64,000 bases of DNA from Hyphomicrobium_A sp963722495 (GTDB lineage: Bacteria > Pseudomonadota > Alphaproteobacteria > Rhizobiales > Hyphomicrobiaceae), in NCBI GenBank assembly GCA_963722495.1, contig CAVRND010000014.1, positions 1 through 64,000 of the forward strand, given 5' to 3'. Below the pieces are notes generated by a model. The model was not told the origin of the DNA. It saw nothing but the letters and a program-made list of their open reading frames with translations, and searched no databases. Made by a program: the position numbers and the translations under genes. Positions 40,509 to 49,479 of this stretch are shown here, piece by piece (the stretch's first letter is position 1; each line of letters starts with the position of its first letter).

Positions 40509-41438
40509 ATGAACATCTACCTGCCCATCGCCGAGATGTCCGTCAACATAGCGCTCTTTCTCGGCATGGGCGGTGCCGTCGGATTTCTATCCGGCCTGTT
40601 CGGCGTCGGCGGCGGCTTCCTGCTTACCCCGCTACTCATATTTCTAGGCGTGCCCTCGGCCGTCGCGGTCGGCACCGGCTCGATGCAGATTCTCGCCTCC
40701 TCGGTTTCGGGCGCCATCGCCCAGTACCGGCGCAACAACGTCGACATCAAGATGGGCCTCGTGCTGGTCGTCGGCGGCGTGGTCGGCTCGATCATCGGCG
40801 TTTCGTTGATGAAGATCTTGCGGCAGGCCGGCCAGTTCGACCTTTTCGTGTCGCTGAGCTACGTGACGTTCCTGGGTGCCGTCGGCGCCCTGATGCTGAT
40901 CGAGAGCGTCAATACCCTACGCCGCACCCGCATCGGCCATCCCGCGACAGCGCGAAAGACAGGACAGCACAGCTGGGTGCATGGCCTGCCGTTCAAGATG
41001 CGCTTCCACCGCTCCAAGCTCTACATCAGCGTCATTCCTCCGGCCATGATCGGCGCCTTCGTCGGCTTCATGGCGGCGATCATGGGAGTTGGCGGCGGCT
41101 TCGTGATGGTCCCGGCGATGATCTACCTGCTGCGCGTGCCGACCAGTGTCGTCATCGGCACGTCGCTGTTTCAGATCGTGTTCGTCATGGCCGTGACGAC
41201 GCTCCTGCAAGCGACGCAGAACAAAGCCGTCGATGTCGTGCTGGCCCTGCTGCTGATCATCGGCGGCGTCATCGGTGCGCAGTTCGGCGCGGCGGCGGGC
41301 GGGAAGCTCAAGGGTGAGCAGCTCCGCTTCATGCTGGCGGCGCTCGTGCTGCTGGTCTGCCTGCGCATCGGCTGGGATCTGATGGCCAAGCCGGCCGAGA
41401 TCTATTCGATCGGTCCCGTGCTCGGGGGAGGCTTCTGA
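40509..41438 (+). CDS. TauE/SafE family sulfite/anion exporter
   Basis: Intact 309 residues with eight or so helices. The twin family repeats GFLSGLFGVGGGFLLTPLLI and GFMAAIMGVGGGFVMVPAMI are both seen. The stop overlaps the next gene's ATG (TGATG at 41436–41440), so translation is probably coupled. TauE-type proteins export sulfite or sulfonate-derived anions. The fixed partner (TIGR02186) suggests a dedicated complex, but the substrate here is inferred. Confidence 0.9.
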   Translation: MNIYLPIAEMSVNIALFLGMGGAVGFLSGLFGVGGGFLLTPLLIFLGVPSAVAVGTGSMQILASSVSGAIAQYRRNNVDIKMGLVLVVGGVVGSIIGVSLMKILRQAGQFDLFVSLSYVTFLGAVGALMLIESVNTLRRTRIGHPATARKTGQHSWVHGLPFKMRFHRSKLYISVIPPAMIGAFVGFMAAIMGVGGGFVMVPAMIYLLRVPTSVVIGTSLFQIVFVMAVTTLLQATQNKAVDVVLALLLIIGGVIGAQFGAAAGGKLKGEQLRFMLAALVLLVCLRIGWDLMAKPAEIYSIGPVLGGGF

Positions 41439-42298
41439 TGCGAAGTCTCCTGATAACGCTGCTTGCCCTCGTGTTGCTGGCTCCCGCGGTCGCGCAGGAT
41501 GCACGTCCGCCCCGCATGGGGCCGCCGCGCCCGACCGAGCCGCCGGCGGCAGCGCCCGCCATTTTGCCCAACAAACCGACGGTCGAGGCCGACATTTCGA
41601 CGCGCAGCCTCGAGGTCACTACCGGTTTCACCGGCCACGAGATCGTCGTGTTCGGCGCTATCGACAACAGCCTGGCGCCCCTCGAACAGCCGGGTTTCTA
41701 TGATGTCGTCATTGTCGTCGAGGGGACGCCGTTCCCGATCGTGGTGCGCAAGAAGAGCGACGTTGCCGGCGTTTGGGTCAACACCTCGTCGATCACCTTC
41801 GGCTCGGTGCCAAGCTACTACGCCATCGCCTCGACGAAGCCGATCGAGGAGATCGCCGGGCCGGCGGTGCTGCAACGGCACGCTATCGGCTTTCGGCACA
41901 TCGCGATGACGCCGTCTCCCGGCTATCGCGGCACCTTCAAGGATTACGAGCTGGCTGCCTTCCGCGCCTCCGTCATCCGCTTGAAGAAGGCCCAGAACCT
42001 CTACGTGACCGAGCCCAAGGACGGCGTCACGTTCACCGGCCGCAGCCTTTTCCGCAGCACCATCGCGCTGCCGGCAAATGTGCCCGTGGGTCCGCTGGTC
42101 GCGCGCACATATCTGTTCCGCAACGGCGAAGTCATCAGCGCACACATCGCGCGCGTCAGCCTGCAGCGGGCCGGCATCGAGCGGTGGGTGCACAACTTTG
42201 CGTTCGTCTATCCGATGAGCTACGGGCTGATCGCGGTCCTGATCGCCGTACTGTCGGGCCTGCTCGCTTCGGCATATTTCCGCCGCCAGCCGGGCTGA
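41438..42298 (+). CDS. TIGR02186 family membrane-anchored protein
   Basis: Intact 286 residues. Signal peptide MRSLLITLLALVLLAPAVAQ, a Pro-rich linker, then a β-rich periplasmic domain (EVTTGFTGHEIVVFGAIDNS; VIVVEGTPFPIVVRKKSDVA) and one C-terminal helix (MSYGLIAVLIAVLSGLLASA). I recognise it as the alphaproteobacterial TIGR02186 family, which accompanies TauE-like exporters; that is exactly its position here. It probably binds the substrate or modulates the exporter at the periplasmic face. No biochemical role is known to me. Confidence 0.85.
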   Translation: MRSLLITLLALVLLAPAVAQDARPPRMGPPRPTEPPAAAPAILPNKPTVEADISTRSLEVTTGFTGHEIVVFGAIDNSLAPLEQPGFYDVVIVVEGTPFPIVVRKKSDVAGVWVNTSSITFGSVPSYYAIASTKPIEEIAGPAVLQRHAIGFRHIAMTPSPGYRGTFKDYELAAFRASVIRLKKAQNLYVTEPKDGVTFTGRSLFRSTIALPANVPVGPLVARTYLFRNGEVISAHIARVSLQRAGIERWVHNFAFVYPMSYGLIAVLIAVLSGLLASAYFRRQPG

Positions 42299-42303
42299 GC
42301 CGG

Positions 42304-43026
42304 TCAGTCTTCCTTCAGAAGGCGCGTCGCGACGGGGTAAAGCCCTTCCTGGCCGAGCATCCAGACGTGCATGCCGTCGAGCCCGAACAGCGGCTCGAAC
42401 GCCTCTTCGAGGATGTTGAGCCCGCCCGCATAGGTGCCGAATGCCGGCATGACCAGGCGTCGCCCATTGCCGACGAAGCAGGGGCGGCGCAGCGTATAGC
42501 CGTGCATGGAAAGTTTGGCCGCCGGATGCAGGTGTCCGGCGATCTCGTGCGTGACATGCCCCGGACGGGGCTCGTGGCGCAGCATGATGCCTTCGACCTC
42601 GATGTCGCCGACGACGCTGCCGCCCAAGCGCTCGCCGACCTTGGGGTCGTGATTGCCCGTCACCCAGATCCACTCGCGGTCTTCCTGCATGATCTGCAGG
42701 ATTTCGAGCTCCTCCAGGCCGATACGTCCCGACGCCTCCACATCGTGCAAACTGTCGCCGAGCGCGATGACGGTGCTGGCGCCGAAGCGGTCGATGGCGG
42801 TGGCGAGCCGGCGCAGCGTCTCTCGGGTGTCGTAGGGCGGCACGAGCTGGCCGCGCTTGGCGAACGCCGAGCCCTTTTCGAGGTGAAGATCGGCAACGAT
42901 GAGCGCGTCTTCGCTCGGCCAATACAGCGCGCCCGACATGCAGGCGCGAAACAGCTTGCCGCAAATGGAGATTTCTTGGTCTTGGAAGTCGTCGAAGGCG
43001 AGGCGCTCAGGTTTCAGCTCGAGCAT
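42304..43026 (-). CDS. pdeM: Ligase-associated DNA damage response endonuclease PdeM
   Basis: Intact 240-residue calcineurin-like phosphoesterase. Metal-site motifs in order: IVADLHLEKG, IALGDSLHD, WVTGNHDP, and EIAGHLHPAA with His residues. It starts inside the 3' end of the Lhr helicase gene (13-base overlap), the classic arrangement for this family. PdeM is thought to process DNA ends in a repair pathway with an Lhr-type helicase, an MBL-fold exonuclease and an ATP-dependent ligase. The exonuclease and ligase genes of that set are not next to it here. Confidence 0.9.
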   Translation of the reverse strand: MLELKPERLAFDDFQDQEISICGKLFRACMSGALYWPSEDALIVADLHLEKGSAFAKRGQLVPPYDTRETLRRLATAIDRFGASTVIALGDSLHDVEASGRIGLEELEILQIMQEDREWIWVTGNHDPKVGERLGGSVVGDIEVEGIMLRHEPRPGHVTHEIAGHLHPAAKLSMHGYTLRRPCFVGNGRRLVMPAFGTYAGGLNILEEAFEPLFGLDGMHVWMLGQEGLYPVATRLLKED

Positions 43027-45591
43027 TCGATCTCCTCTGGCGTCTCTCGCGACAGTGATTGGGCGGCGGCCTCGCGCAGCAATTCCTCGCGCGCAAATCC
43101 GGCAACGGACTCCTTGCCGATCTCCAGCAGGATCGGCACGGAAAGTGGCGATACCCTGTCCAAGGGTTGATGCCTGATTCTACCGTCGATGCGACGCAGA
43201 AAGTCGCCGAGTCGCGCGATGTCCAGCAGGCCTGTGGCCGCATCGGCCCACGCCGCCTCGAGCAAAATGTGATGCGGGTCGTGGCGGCGTAACACGTCGT
43301 AGATGAGATTGGTCGACATCGCCACCTGCCGCCCCGTCTTCTCGCGCCCAGGATGACGACGTTCGACGAGGCCAGCGATGACGGCCACTTGGCGGAAGGT
43401 GCGCTTCATCAGGTTCGATTCGGCCAGCCAGGCATCGAGATCGTCGCCGAGCATGTCCTGTGCGAACAGCTGGTCGAGGTCGAGTTTGCCGGAGGCGATG
43501 AGCGCCGAAATGTCGCCGAGCCCCCACAAGGCCATGCCGTAGTCGTTGGCGACGAAGCCCAGCGGCCCCGCGCCGATGCGGTCGAGGCGGCGCGTCAGCA
43601 GCATGCCCAGCGTCTGGTGCGCCAGCCGGCCCTCAAACGGATAGGCGACCAGATAGTGACAGTTGCGGCGCCCGAAGGTTTCGATCAGCACCTCGTCGCG
43701 CCTGGGGATGACAGAGCGCTCCTGCTGCAGCTCCAGCCAATAGGCAACTGACGGCGGTAGCCGGCTCCATTCGTGTGAGTTTTCCAGCATGGCGCGCACG
43801 CGTTCCGCCAGATGCGTCGATAGCGGAAACTTGCCGCTGTTGTAGCTCGGGATGACGGGATCGCGCGCGGAGGCGCGGGTGACGAACGCTTCGTTCTCGC
43901 TCATGCCTTCGAAGCGCAGCACTTCGCCCGCGAGCACGAACGCATCTCCTGGACGCAATTGCTCGATGAAGTACTCGTCGACCTCACCCATCATGCGGCC
44001 GCCGGTCATCGCCTTGCGCGTCGCGGCCGCGCGGCGGCCCGACGAGGCGCACCTTGATCATGGGTGCGGCGACGATGGTGCCGGCGTTCATGCGGTAGGT
44101 CTGGATGAAGCGCGGATGCGCGATGCGCATTTTGCCGTCTGGCATCGTCTTCAGCTTGGCGTAGCGCTCGTAACTCTTCAGCGCGTAGCCGCCGTCGGTG
44201 ACGAAGCCGAGCACGCGGTCGAAAGTCTCGCGCTTCAACGGCGCGTAGGGCGCGGCCGAGACGACCTCGGCATAAAGCTCGGTGGGGTCGAAGTCGCCGG
44301 CGCAGGCGGTGCCGAGGATGTGCTGCGCTAGCACGTCGAGGGCGCCCTGGCGTGAGAAGGTGACGTCCTGCTCGCCGGCTTCGGCCGCATCGACCGCGGC
44401 GCGGCACTCCAATACCTCGAACCGGTTCGACGGCACGAGGATCGCCTGCGACGGCTCGTCGAGGCGATGGTTGGAGCGGCCGATGCGCTGGATGAAGCGG
44501 CTGGCCCCCTTCGGCGCGCCGACATGAATGACGAGGTCGACATCGCCCCAGTCGATGCCGAGGTCGAGCGTCGACGTGGCGACGACGGCGCGCAGCGAGC
44601 CCTCGGCCATCGCCGCTTCCACCTTGCGGCGCTGCACGGCGTCGAGCGAGCCATGGTGCAGGGCGATGGGTAAGCCGAGATCGTTGACGCGCCACAGATC
44701 CTGGAACAGCAGCTCCGCCTGCATGCGCGTGTTGACGAACAGTAGGCAAAGGCGATGCGCCTCGATCGCCGCATAGATCTCGCCAATCGCATAGCGCGTC
44801 GTGTGGCCGACGGTGGGCATTGTCTCGTCGAGTTCGAGAATGTCGATTTGCGGTTTGGCACCGCCGCTGATGAGCACAAGGTCGGCCATCTCGATCTGCG
44901 ACTGCGGATCGTTCTGGGGCACGAGATAGGCACGCAGCTCCGATGGACGTGCCACGGTCGCCGACAGCCCGACGGTGCGCAGCCCTGGCGCCAGCTTGCG
45001 CAGTCGCGCCAGCGACAAGGCGAGAAGATCGCCGCGCTTGGTGGCCGCCAGCGCGTGGATCTCGTCGAGGATGACGGTGTCGAGGTCGGCGAACAGATCG
45101 GTACTGTCGGGGTGGCTGAGCAGCAGCGTCAATTGCTCCGGCGTCGTCATCAGGATGTCAGGCGGTGCACGCCGCTGCCGTGCCCTTCGCGCCACCGAAG
45201 TGTCGCCGGTGCGCGTCTCGGTGCGGATCGGTAGCTGCATCTCGGCGATGGGCGCCGTCAGGTTGCGCGCTACGTCGACGGCCAGCGCCTTCAACGGAGA
45301 GATATAGAGCGTGTGCAGACCGCGCCCGCGGTTGGCGCGCGTGCGCTGCGCCAGGCTCACGAGGCTGGGCAGGAATCCGGCGAGCGTCTTGCCCGCCCCC
45401 GTCGGCGCGATCAGCAGGGTGGAGCGGCGCTCCCTGGCTGCCTCGATCAAGGCCAGCTGATGCGACCGCGGGGTCCAGCCGCGCGCGGCGAACCAGGCGG
45501 CGAACGGCTCGGCCAGAGCCGGCACGACGGGCGGGCTCGCCTGCTCGCGCGGGCGGCGCACCGTGGCGGCCGGGGCTCGTCTGGTCCTCAT
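43014..45591 (-). CDS. lhr: Ligase-associated DEXH-box helicase, Lhr type (one frameshift)
   Basis: About 858 residues. Helicase motifs: Walker A LLIAPTGAGKTLAGFLP, Ia YISPLKALAVDVARN, DEVH-type box VILDEIHALA, motif III GLSATVARPS, and motif VI QRIGRSNHRLD. The C-terminal winged-helix/Lhr-specific half continues after a shift near 44040 (one extra G) as TGGRMMGEVDEYFIEQLRPG and ends at 43014. Start ATG 45591. The family unwinds or processes damaged DNA, in partnership with PdeM, whose gene overlaps the end of this one. Confidence 0.92.
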
Positions 45592-45720
45592 ACGCGGATA
45601 CGCTACGCTCGGTTATCGTAACGGCTGTGCAACTATGCTAAGGCCGGGTTGCCCTGTCACGAGGGCTAAGATGGGGCGGCACGCGGCCGCGCGCTACTAG
45701 CTCGAGAGGAGAACGACCCG

Positions 45721-46020
45721 ATGGACCGCAACACCTTCCTGGGCGGCAGCGTCCTGGGCGTTCTGGTTCGCCTGATCGTACTCTCGATCGTCGTCGGCGT
45801 CGTGCTGTCGACCTTGGGCATCACCCCGGACAACATCTTCTACCAGTTCAACATCCTGTTGCGGCGGCTCTACGATCTGGGCTTCGGCGCCATCGAGTCC
45901 GTGCTCGGCTACCTGATCCTCGGCGCCATGGTGGTGGTGCCGGTCTGGTTCATCACCCGCCTGGTCAAGGCCTCGCGGCGACCGGACGTGCCGCCGCCGC
46001 CGCGCAGCGGATCGGTCTAA
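45721..46020 (+). CDS. DUF6460 domain membrane protein
   Basis: Intact 99 residues with two membrane helices (LGVLVRLIVLSIVVGVVLST and SVLGYLILGAMVVVPVWFIT) around a segment TPDNIFYQFNILLRRLYDLG. An AGGAGA ribosome-binding site lies about 11 bases before ATG 45721. I assign it to the DUF6460 family from its pattern. Function is unknown. Its TAA overlaps the corrected stop of pyrD on the other strand. Confidence 0.75.
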   Translation: MDRNTFLGGSVLGVLVRLIVLSIVVGVVLSTLGITPDNIFYQFNILLRRLYDLGFGAIESVLGYLILGAMVVVPVWFITRLVKASRRPDVPPPPRSGSV

Positions 46021-47112
46021 GCGTCGAGCGGCTTGGCCGCCCACGTCGGCCGCGCCACGACCCACAAGCTCCGTGATCGAGCGTACACCCGCGCGGCGCA
46101 CCGCTGCGGCGAGTTCATCTTTGATGCGCTGAATGAGTCCGGCGCCTTCGTAGATCAGACCGGTGTAAAGCTGAACGAGGGTCGCGCCGGCCTCGATCTT
46201 GGCGAGCGCCGTGGCGCCGCTGTCGATGCCGCCGATACCGATAAGCGGGATGCGGCCGGCTGTCGCCTGATGTACGCGTGCGAGCATAACGGTCGCGCGA
46301 TGGAACAACGGTCGGCCCGACAGTCCGCCTGCCTGGCGGCCGCTGGCGTCGGTCAATCCGCGGCGAGACAACGTCGTGTTCGATACGGCGATGCCGTCGA
46401 CGCCTTGTGCTGCAAGCTGCATGACGATGGCGCCGAAGTCGTGCTCGGCGATGTCTGGTGCCAGCTTGACGATGAGCGGCCGTTTCGGTTTTCCCGCCTC
46501 GATCTGCTTGGCGCGCACATCGAGCAAGCGTTGCAGCAATTCCTCCAGCGCCGCGGGATCCTGCAGATCGCGCAAGCCCGGCGTGTTGGGTGAGGATATG
46601 TTGATCGTAAAGTAGCTGGCGACGTCGTAGAATGTCTCGATGCCGCGCACGTAGTCAGCCATGCGGTCCGTCGAATCCTTGTTGGCGCCGATGTTGACGC
46701 CGACGACACCTGCGCCTGTGCGCCGCTGAAGCCGGGCCAGCGCCGCCTGATGGCCGCCGTTGTTGAAGCCGAGCCTATTGATGACGGCGCGGTCGCGCGG
46801 CAGCCGGAATACGCGTGGGGTCGGATTGCCCAGCTGCGGCAGCGGCGTCACCGTGCCGATCTCGGCAAATCCGCAGCCCAGACGCAGCACGGCGTCCGGT
46901 ACGCGGGCATCCTTGTCGAAACCGGCTGCAATACCAACGGGGTTCGGCACCGTCATCCCGGCGAAGTTCACGCTCAGCGAACGGTCCTCGTTCGCCAAGC
47001 GCGCGGACGGAAAGATGCCCAGCTCCAGCGACTTGAGCGTCACTTCGTGCGCTTCTTCAGGCGGCAGCAGCGCGAGCGCGCGGGGGGCATAGTCAAACAG
47101 CGCTTTCAGCAT
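46017..47112 (-). CDS. pyrD: Quinone-dependent dihydroorotate dehydrogenase (one frameshift at 3' end)
   Basis: About 364 residues, class 2 enzyme. Blocks GIAAGFDKDARVPDAVLRLG (FMN/quinone region), EIGTVTPLPQLGNPTPRVFR, INISSPNTPGLRDLQ with the catalytic Ser, and PLIGIGGIDSG (FMN phosphate) are all intact. Only the last dozen residues are displaced, by an extra G near 46046; corrected, the chain ends ADWAAKPLDA at TAG 46019–46017. The enzyme oxidises dihydroorotate in pyrimidine synthesis at the inner membrane. The DUF952 gene overlaps its start by 7 bases upstream. Confidence 0.94.
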
Positions 47113-47468
47113 GCCGCCAATTCCTCCGGCAGCTGCGGCACGCCGTCAAGATCAAGCCGCAGCGCATGCACCGAGTGGGCGATCGCAGTCGTCAACGCTG
47201 CATAGAGATGCGGAAACTCCGCGCCACCGCGCGAAACCTCCCACCTCAGTTCCTCCCCAAGCAAGTCCGTCTCGAATTGGATCAACACGAGATCGTGTTG
47301 GCCGCGAAAGTGCTTGGCAAGTGTCCCAGCAAGTTGATCCCGCGTCGATAAGTGGATGAAGCCGTCGCGCAGATCGTCGTCCGATCCCGCGAATGCGCCG
47401 CTCCGACATGCGTCTTGCCAAGCCATGCGCGAAGCAACCTTGAAAACGAATTGCCGAGGGGCTGTCAT
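47106..47468 (-). CDS. DUF952 family protein
   Basis: Intact 120 residues from ATG 47468. Family blocks are FKVASRMAWQDACRSGAFAG, DGFIHLSTRDQLAGTLAKHF and RWEVSRGGAEFPHLYAAL. The fold resembles ADP-ribosyltransferase-like small proteins, but no activity is established. The stop overlaps the pyrD start, so the two are probably one operon, as in many Hyphomicrobiales. Confidence 0.88.
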   Translation of the reverse strand: MTAPRQFVFKVASRMAWQDACRSGAFAGSDDDLRDGFIHLSTRDQLAGTLAKHFRGQHDLVLIQFETDLLGEELRWEVSRGGAEFPHLYAALTTAIAHSVHALRLDLDGVPQLPEELAAC

Positions 47469-47616
47469 CGCTTGTCCGAACGCACGAGATGCGCAAGTTT
47501 TTTTTCGGCTCGCAAGCGCGCTGTTTGCGCGCGCGGCGCCGGGTCGCGCAGTTGCCGCGCTGCACCCACGGCGCACAAACGGTGTTCGCGAGATAGGTGC
47601 TTTTCTGAGATCGAGT

Positions 47617-47628
47617 TTGTCGCGACAA
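47617..47628. promoter_or_regulatory. Perfect 12-bp palindrome upstream of DUF262 gene
   Basis: TTGTCGCGACAA is a perfect inverted repeat 86 bases before the DUF262/DUF1524 start. It lies between that gene and the divergent DUF952–pyrD pair. A direct repeat CGCGAAGTCGCGAAG sits slightly downstream at about 47681–47695. It could be an operator, but I know no factor with this exact site. Confidence 0.35.
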
Positions 47629-47713
47629 GTGCAGTCATGTTACCTTCACAGAAGTGGCGCTCGACGGCTCTGCCGCGAAGTCGCGAAGGCCAAACTCAAA
47701 AAAATGAATCGCG

Positions 47714-49465
47714 ATGTTCCTTGGTCTGCCAACAGCGTCTCTGACCTTAACGAACCTGTTCTCCGCACCTTTCCACTTTTCCGTGCCCTGTTACCAGAGG
47801 CCGTACTCGTGGACCACAGCGGAAGCGGGACAGCTCCTAGACGACCTACTCGGCGCCTCGGGGATTGGCGGCGTGGCCGGTGCCGAGGAGCCGGACTACT
47901 TTCTCGGCACCATCATTCTGATCGACGGCACCGGCGGTGATTTGCCGAAGGCGCGCGATCGTGACCCGCGGTTGTTCGAGATCATCGACGGTCAGCAGCG
48001 GCTCGTCACCCTGGCGATTGCCGCGGCAGTCCTGCGCGACCTCGGGACCGAACGTTGGCGGTGGGGGGCGCGCAACCGGCTCGACCAGCTGATCGCCGCC
48101 GATCCAGCCGCCATGAAGCTGCACGGCGTCAAATTTCGCCTCGAAGTGAGTGCGCGCGAACAGGCATTCCTCGAAACCTACGTGCAAATTCGCGGTGGGT
48201 GCTCGACAATGCCCGTCGAGGAGCCGACGACCGAGGCCGAGGATCGCCTCCTGAAGGTGCGCGATCACTTCATTCGCGAGCTCTCCTTGCTCGACGAGGG
48301 CGACCGGCGGCGGCTCTCTGACTATATCTGCGATCAGTGCCACTTCGTCGTCGTGCTGACGCGCGACATCGATCGGGCGCACCGCCTGTTCACGGTGCTC
48401 AACGAGCGCGGCCGCGCGTTGCAGCGCAACGACATCCTCAAGGCCGAGTTGTTGAAAAACATTCCCGACGCGCGTCAAGCCGCTGCGTTGGAGAAATGGG
48501 ACGCTGCCGCACAGCTGCTCGGTGCCAAGTTCGAGACGTTCTTCAGCCACGTGTTCAGCATCCACGGGCGCGGCGACACGAAAATCATCGCCGGCGTCCG
48601 CCGCACCATCAACGAGGTCGGCGGACCCGAAGCGTTCCTCAACGAGGTGGTCGGCCCGTTATCCAAGGCATACGACACGGTGCTGCGCGCCGCCGACGTC
48701 AACCTCAATATCGATCCGGATGCGCGCCGCTATCTCGTCTATCTCGGGCGCTTGCCGGAGGGGGACTGGGTCCCGGCCGCGATGCTCGCGGTGCATCAAT
48801 ACGCCGACAACCCAGAGCGCGCGACGCTGTTGCTGCGGGAAATCGACCGTGTGGTCCACCTTTTGCGGGTGCTCTGCCTGGGCGCCGGAAAACGCGTGCG
48901 ACGGCTCGGCAACATCATAGCGCACATCAAATCGCGGGCGCCTGTGGCACCGGGTGAGGGGCCGTTCCAGTTATCGCGCGATGAGGTGCGCAACATCGGC
49001 TATCACTTGCGCACGATGTATCGTCGCGATGCGCAGGTCTGCAAGCAGCTGCTGTTGCGTCTCAACGACGAGCTGACGCGCAGCACCACGGTGCTCGATC
49101 CCAAAGATTACAGCGTCGAGCACGTGCTGCCGCAGCGCCCCGGCGCCACAAGCGAGTGGCGGCGTTGGTTCGCCGACGCGGAGGAGCGCGAGGCGTGCAC
49201 CGAAAGCCTCGGCAACCTCGTCGCTGTGACACAAAAGCAGAACGACCGCGCCCGCAATCAGGAATTCGCGCGCAAACGGGAGATCTATCGCGGCACCGAC
49301 GACGATCCGCCAGTGCTGGCGATCACACGCGATGTCTTTGACACCAGCGTTTGGCGCGCGGCTGAAATCCGCGCCCGCGAAGCCAAGCTGCTCGGCCTGA
49401 TGCGCGACATCTGGGGCATCGACATTGCCACCATGCCCGGCGCGCGCAGCAACGACGTCGCCTAG
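47714..49465 (+). CDS. DUF262/DUF1524 (GmrSD-like) protein
   Basis: Intact 583 residues. The N-terminal ParB-like DUF262 domain shows VPCYQRPYSW (residues 24–33), YFLGTIILID and the nucleotide-binding signature EIIDGQQRLVTL (89–100). The C-terminal DUF1524 HNH-type domain shows DYSVEHVLPQ (about 464–473) and SLGNLVAVTQKQND, with the metal/catalytic His and Asn in place. GmrSD-type enzymes cut modified phage DNA in an NTP-dependent way; other DUF262 proteins have other roles. It stands alone between divergent and convergent housekeeping genes. ATG 47714 gives a normal N-terminus; no ribosome-binding site is obvious. A defence role is plausible but inferred. Confidence 0.88.
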   Translation: MFLGLPTASLTLTNLFSAPFHFSVPCYQRPYSWTTAEAGQLLDDLLGASGIGGVAGAEEPDYFLGTIILIDGTGGDLPKARDRDPRLFEIIDGQQRLVTLAIAAAVLRDLGTERWRWGARNRLDQLIAADPAAMKLHGVKFRLEVSAREQAFLETYVQIRGGCSTMPVEEPTTEAEDRLLKVRDHFIRELSLLDEGDRRRLSDYICDQCHFVVVLTRDIDRAHRLFTVLNERGRALQRNDILKAELLKNIPDARQAAALEKWDAAAQLLGAKFETFFSHVFSIHGRGDTKIIAGVRRTINEVGGPEAFLNEVVGPLSKAYDTVLRAADVNLNIDPDARRYLVYLGRLPEGDWVPAAMLAVHQYADNPERATLLLREIDRVVHLLRVLCLGAGKRVRRLGNIIAHIKSRAPVAPGEGPFQLSRDEVRNIGYHLRTMYRRDAQVCKQLLLRLNDELTRSTTVLDPKDYSVEHVLPQRPGATSEWRRWFADAEEREACTESLGNLVAVTQKQNDRARNQEFARKREIYRGTDDDPPVLAITRDVFDTSVWRAAEIRAREAKLLGLMRDIWGIDIATMPGARSNDVA

Positions 49466-49479
49466 GCGGAGGCCTAGGC
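49460..49479. terminator. Candidate bidirectional hairpin containing both stop codons
   Basis: GCCTAGGC occurs at 49460–49467 and 49472–49479, each self-complementary, so they form an 8-bp stem around GGAG. The TAG stops of the DUF262 gene (49463–49465) and of lysS (49476–49474, minus) are embedded in the stem. There is no T tract, so intrinsic termination is uncertain; it may protect mRNA 3' ends. Confidence 0.4.

Noticed and set aside
41402..42964. A 520-codon minus-strand frame over the TIGR02186 gene
   Set aside because: Out-of-frame shadow; the plus-strand TIGR02186 protein and the minus-strand pdeM protein explain the region.
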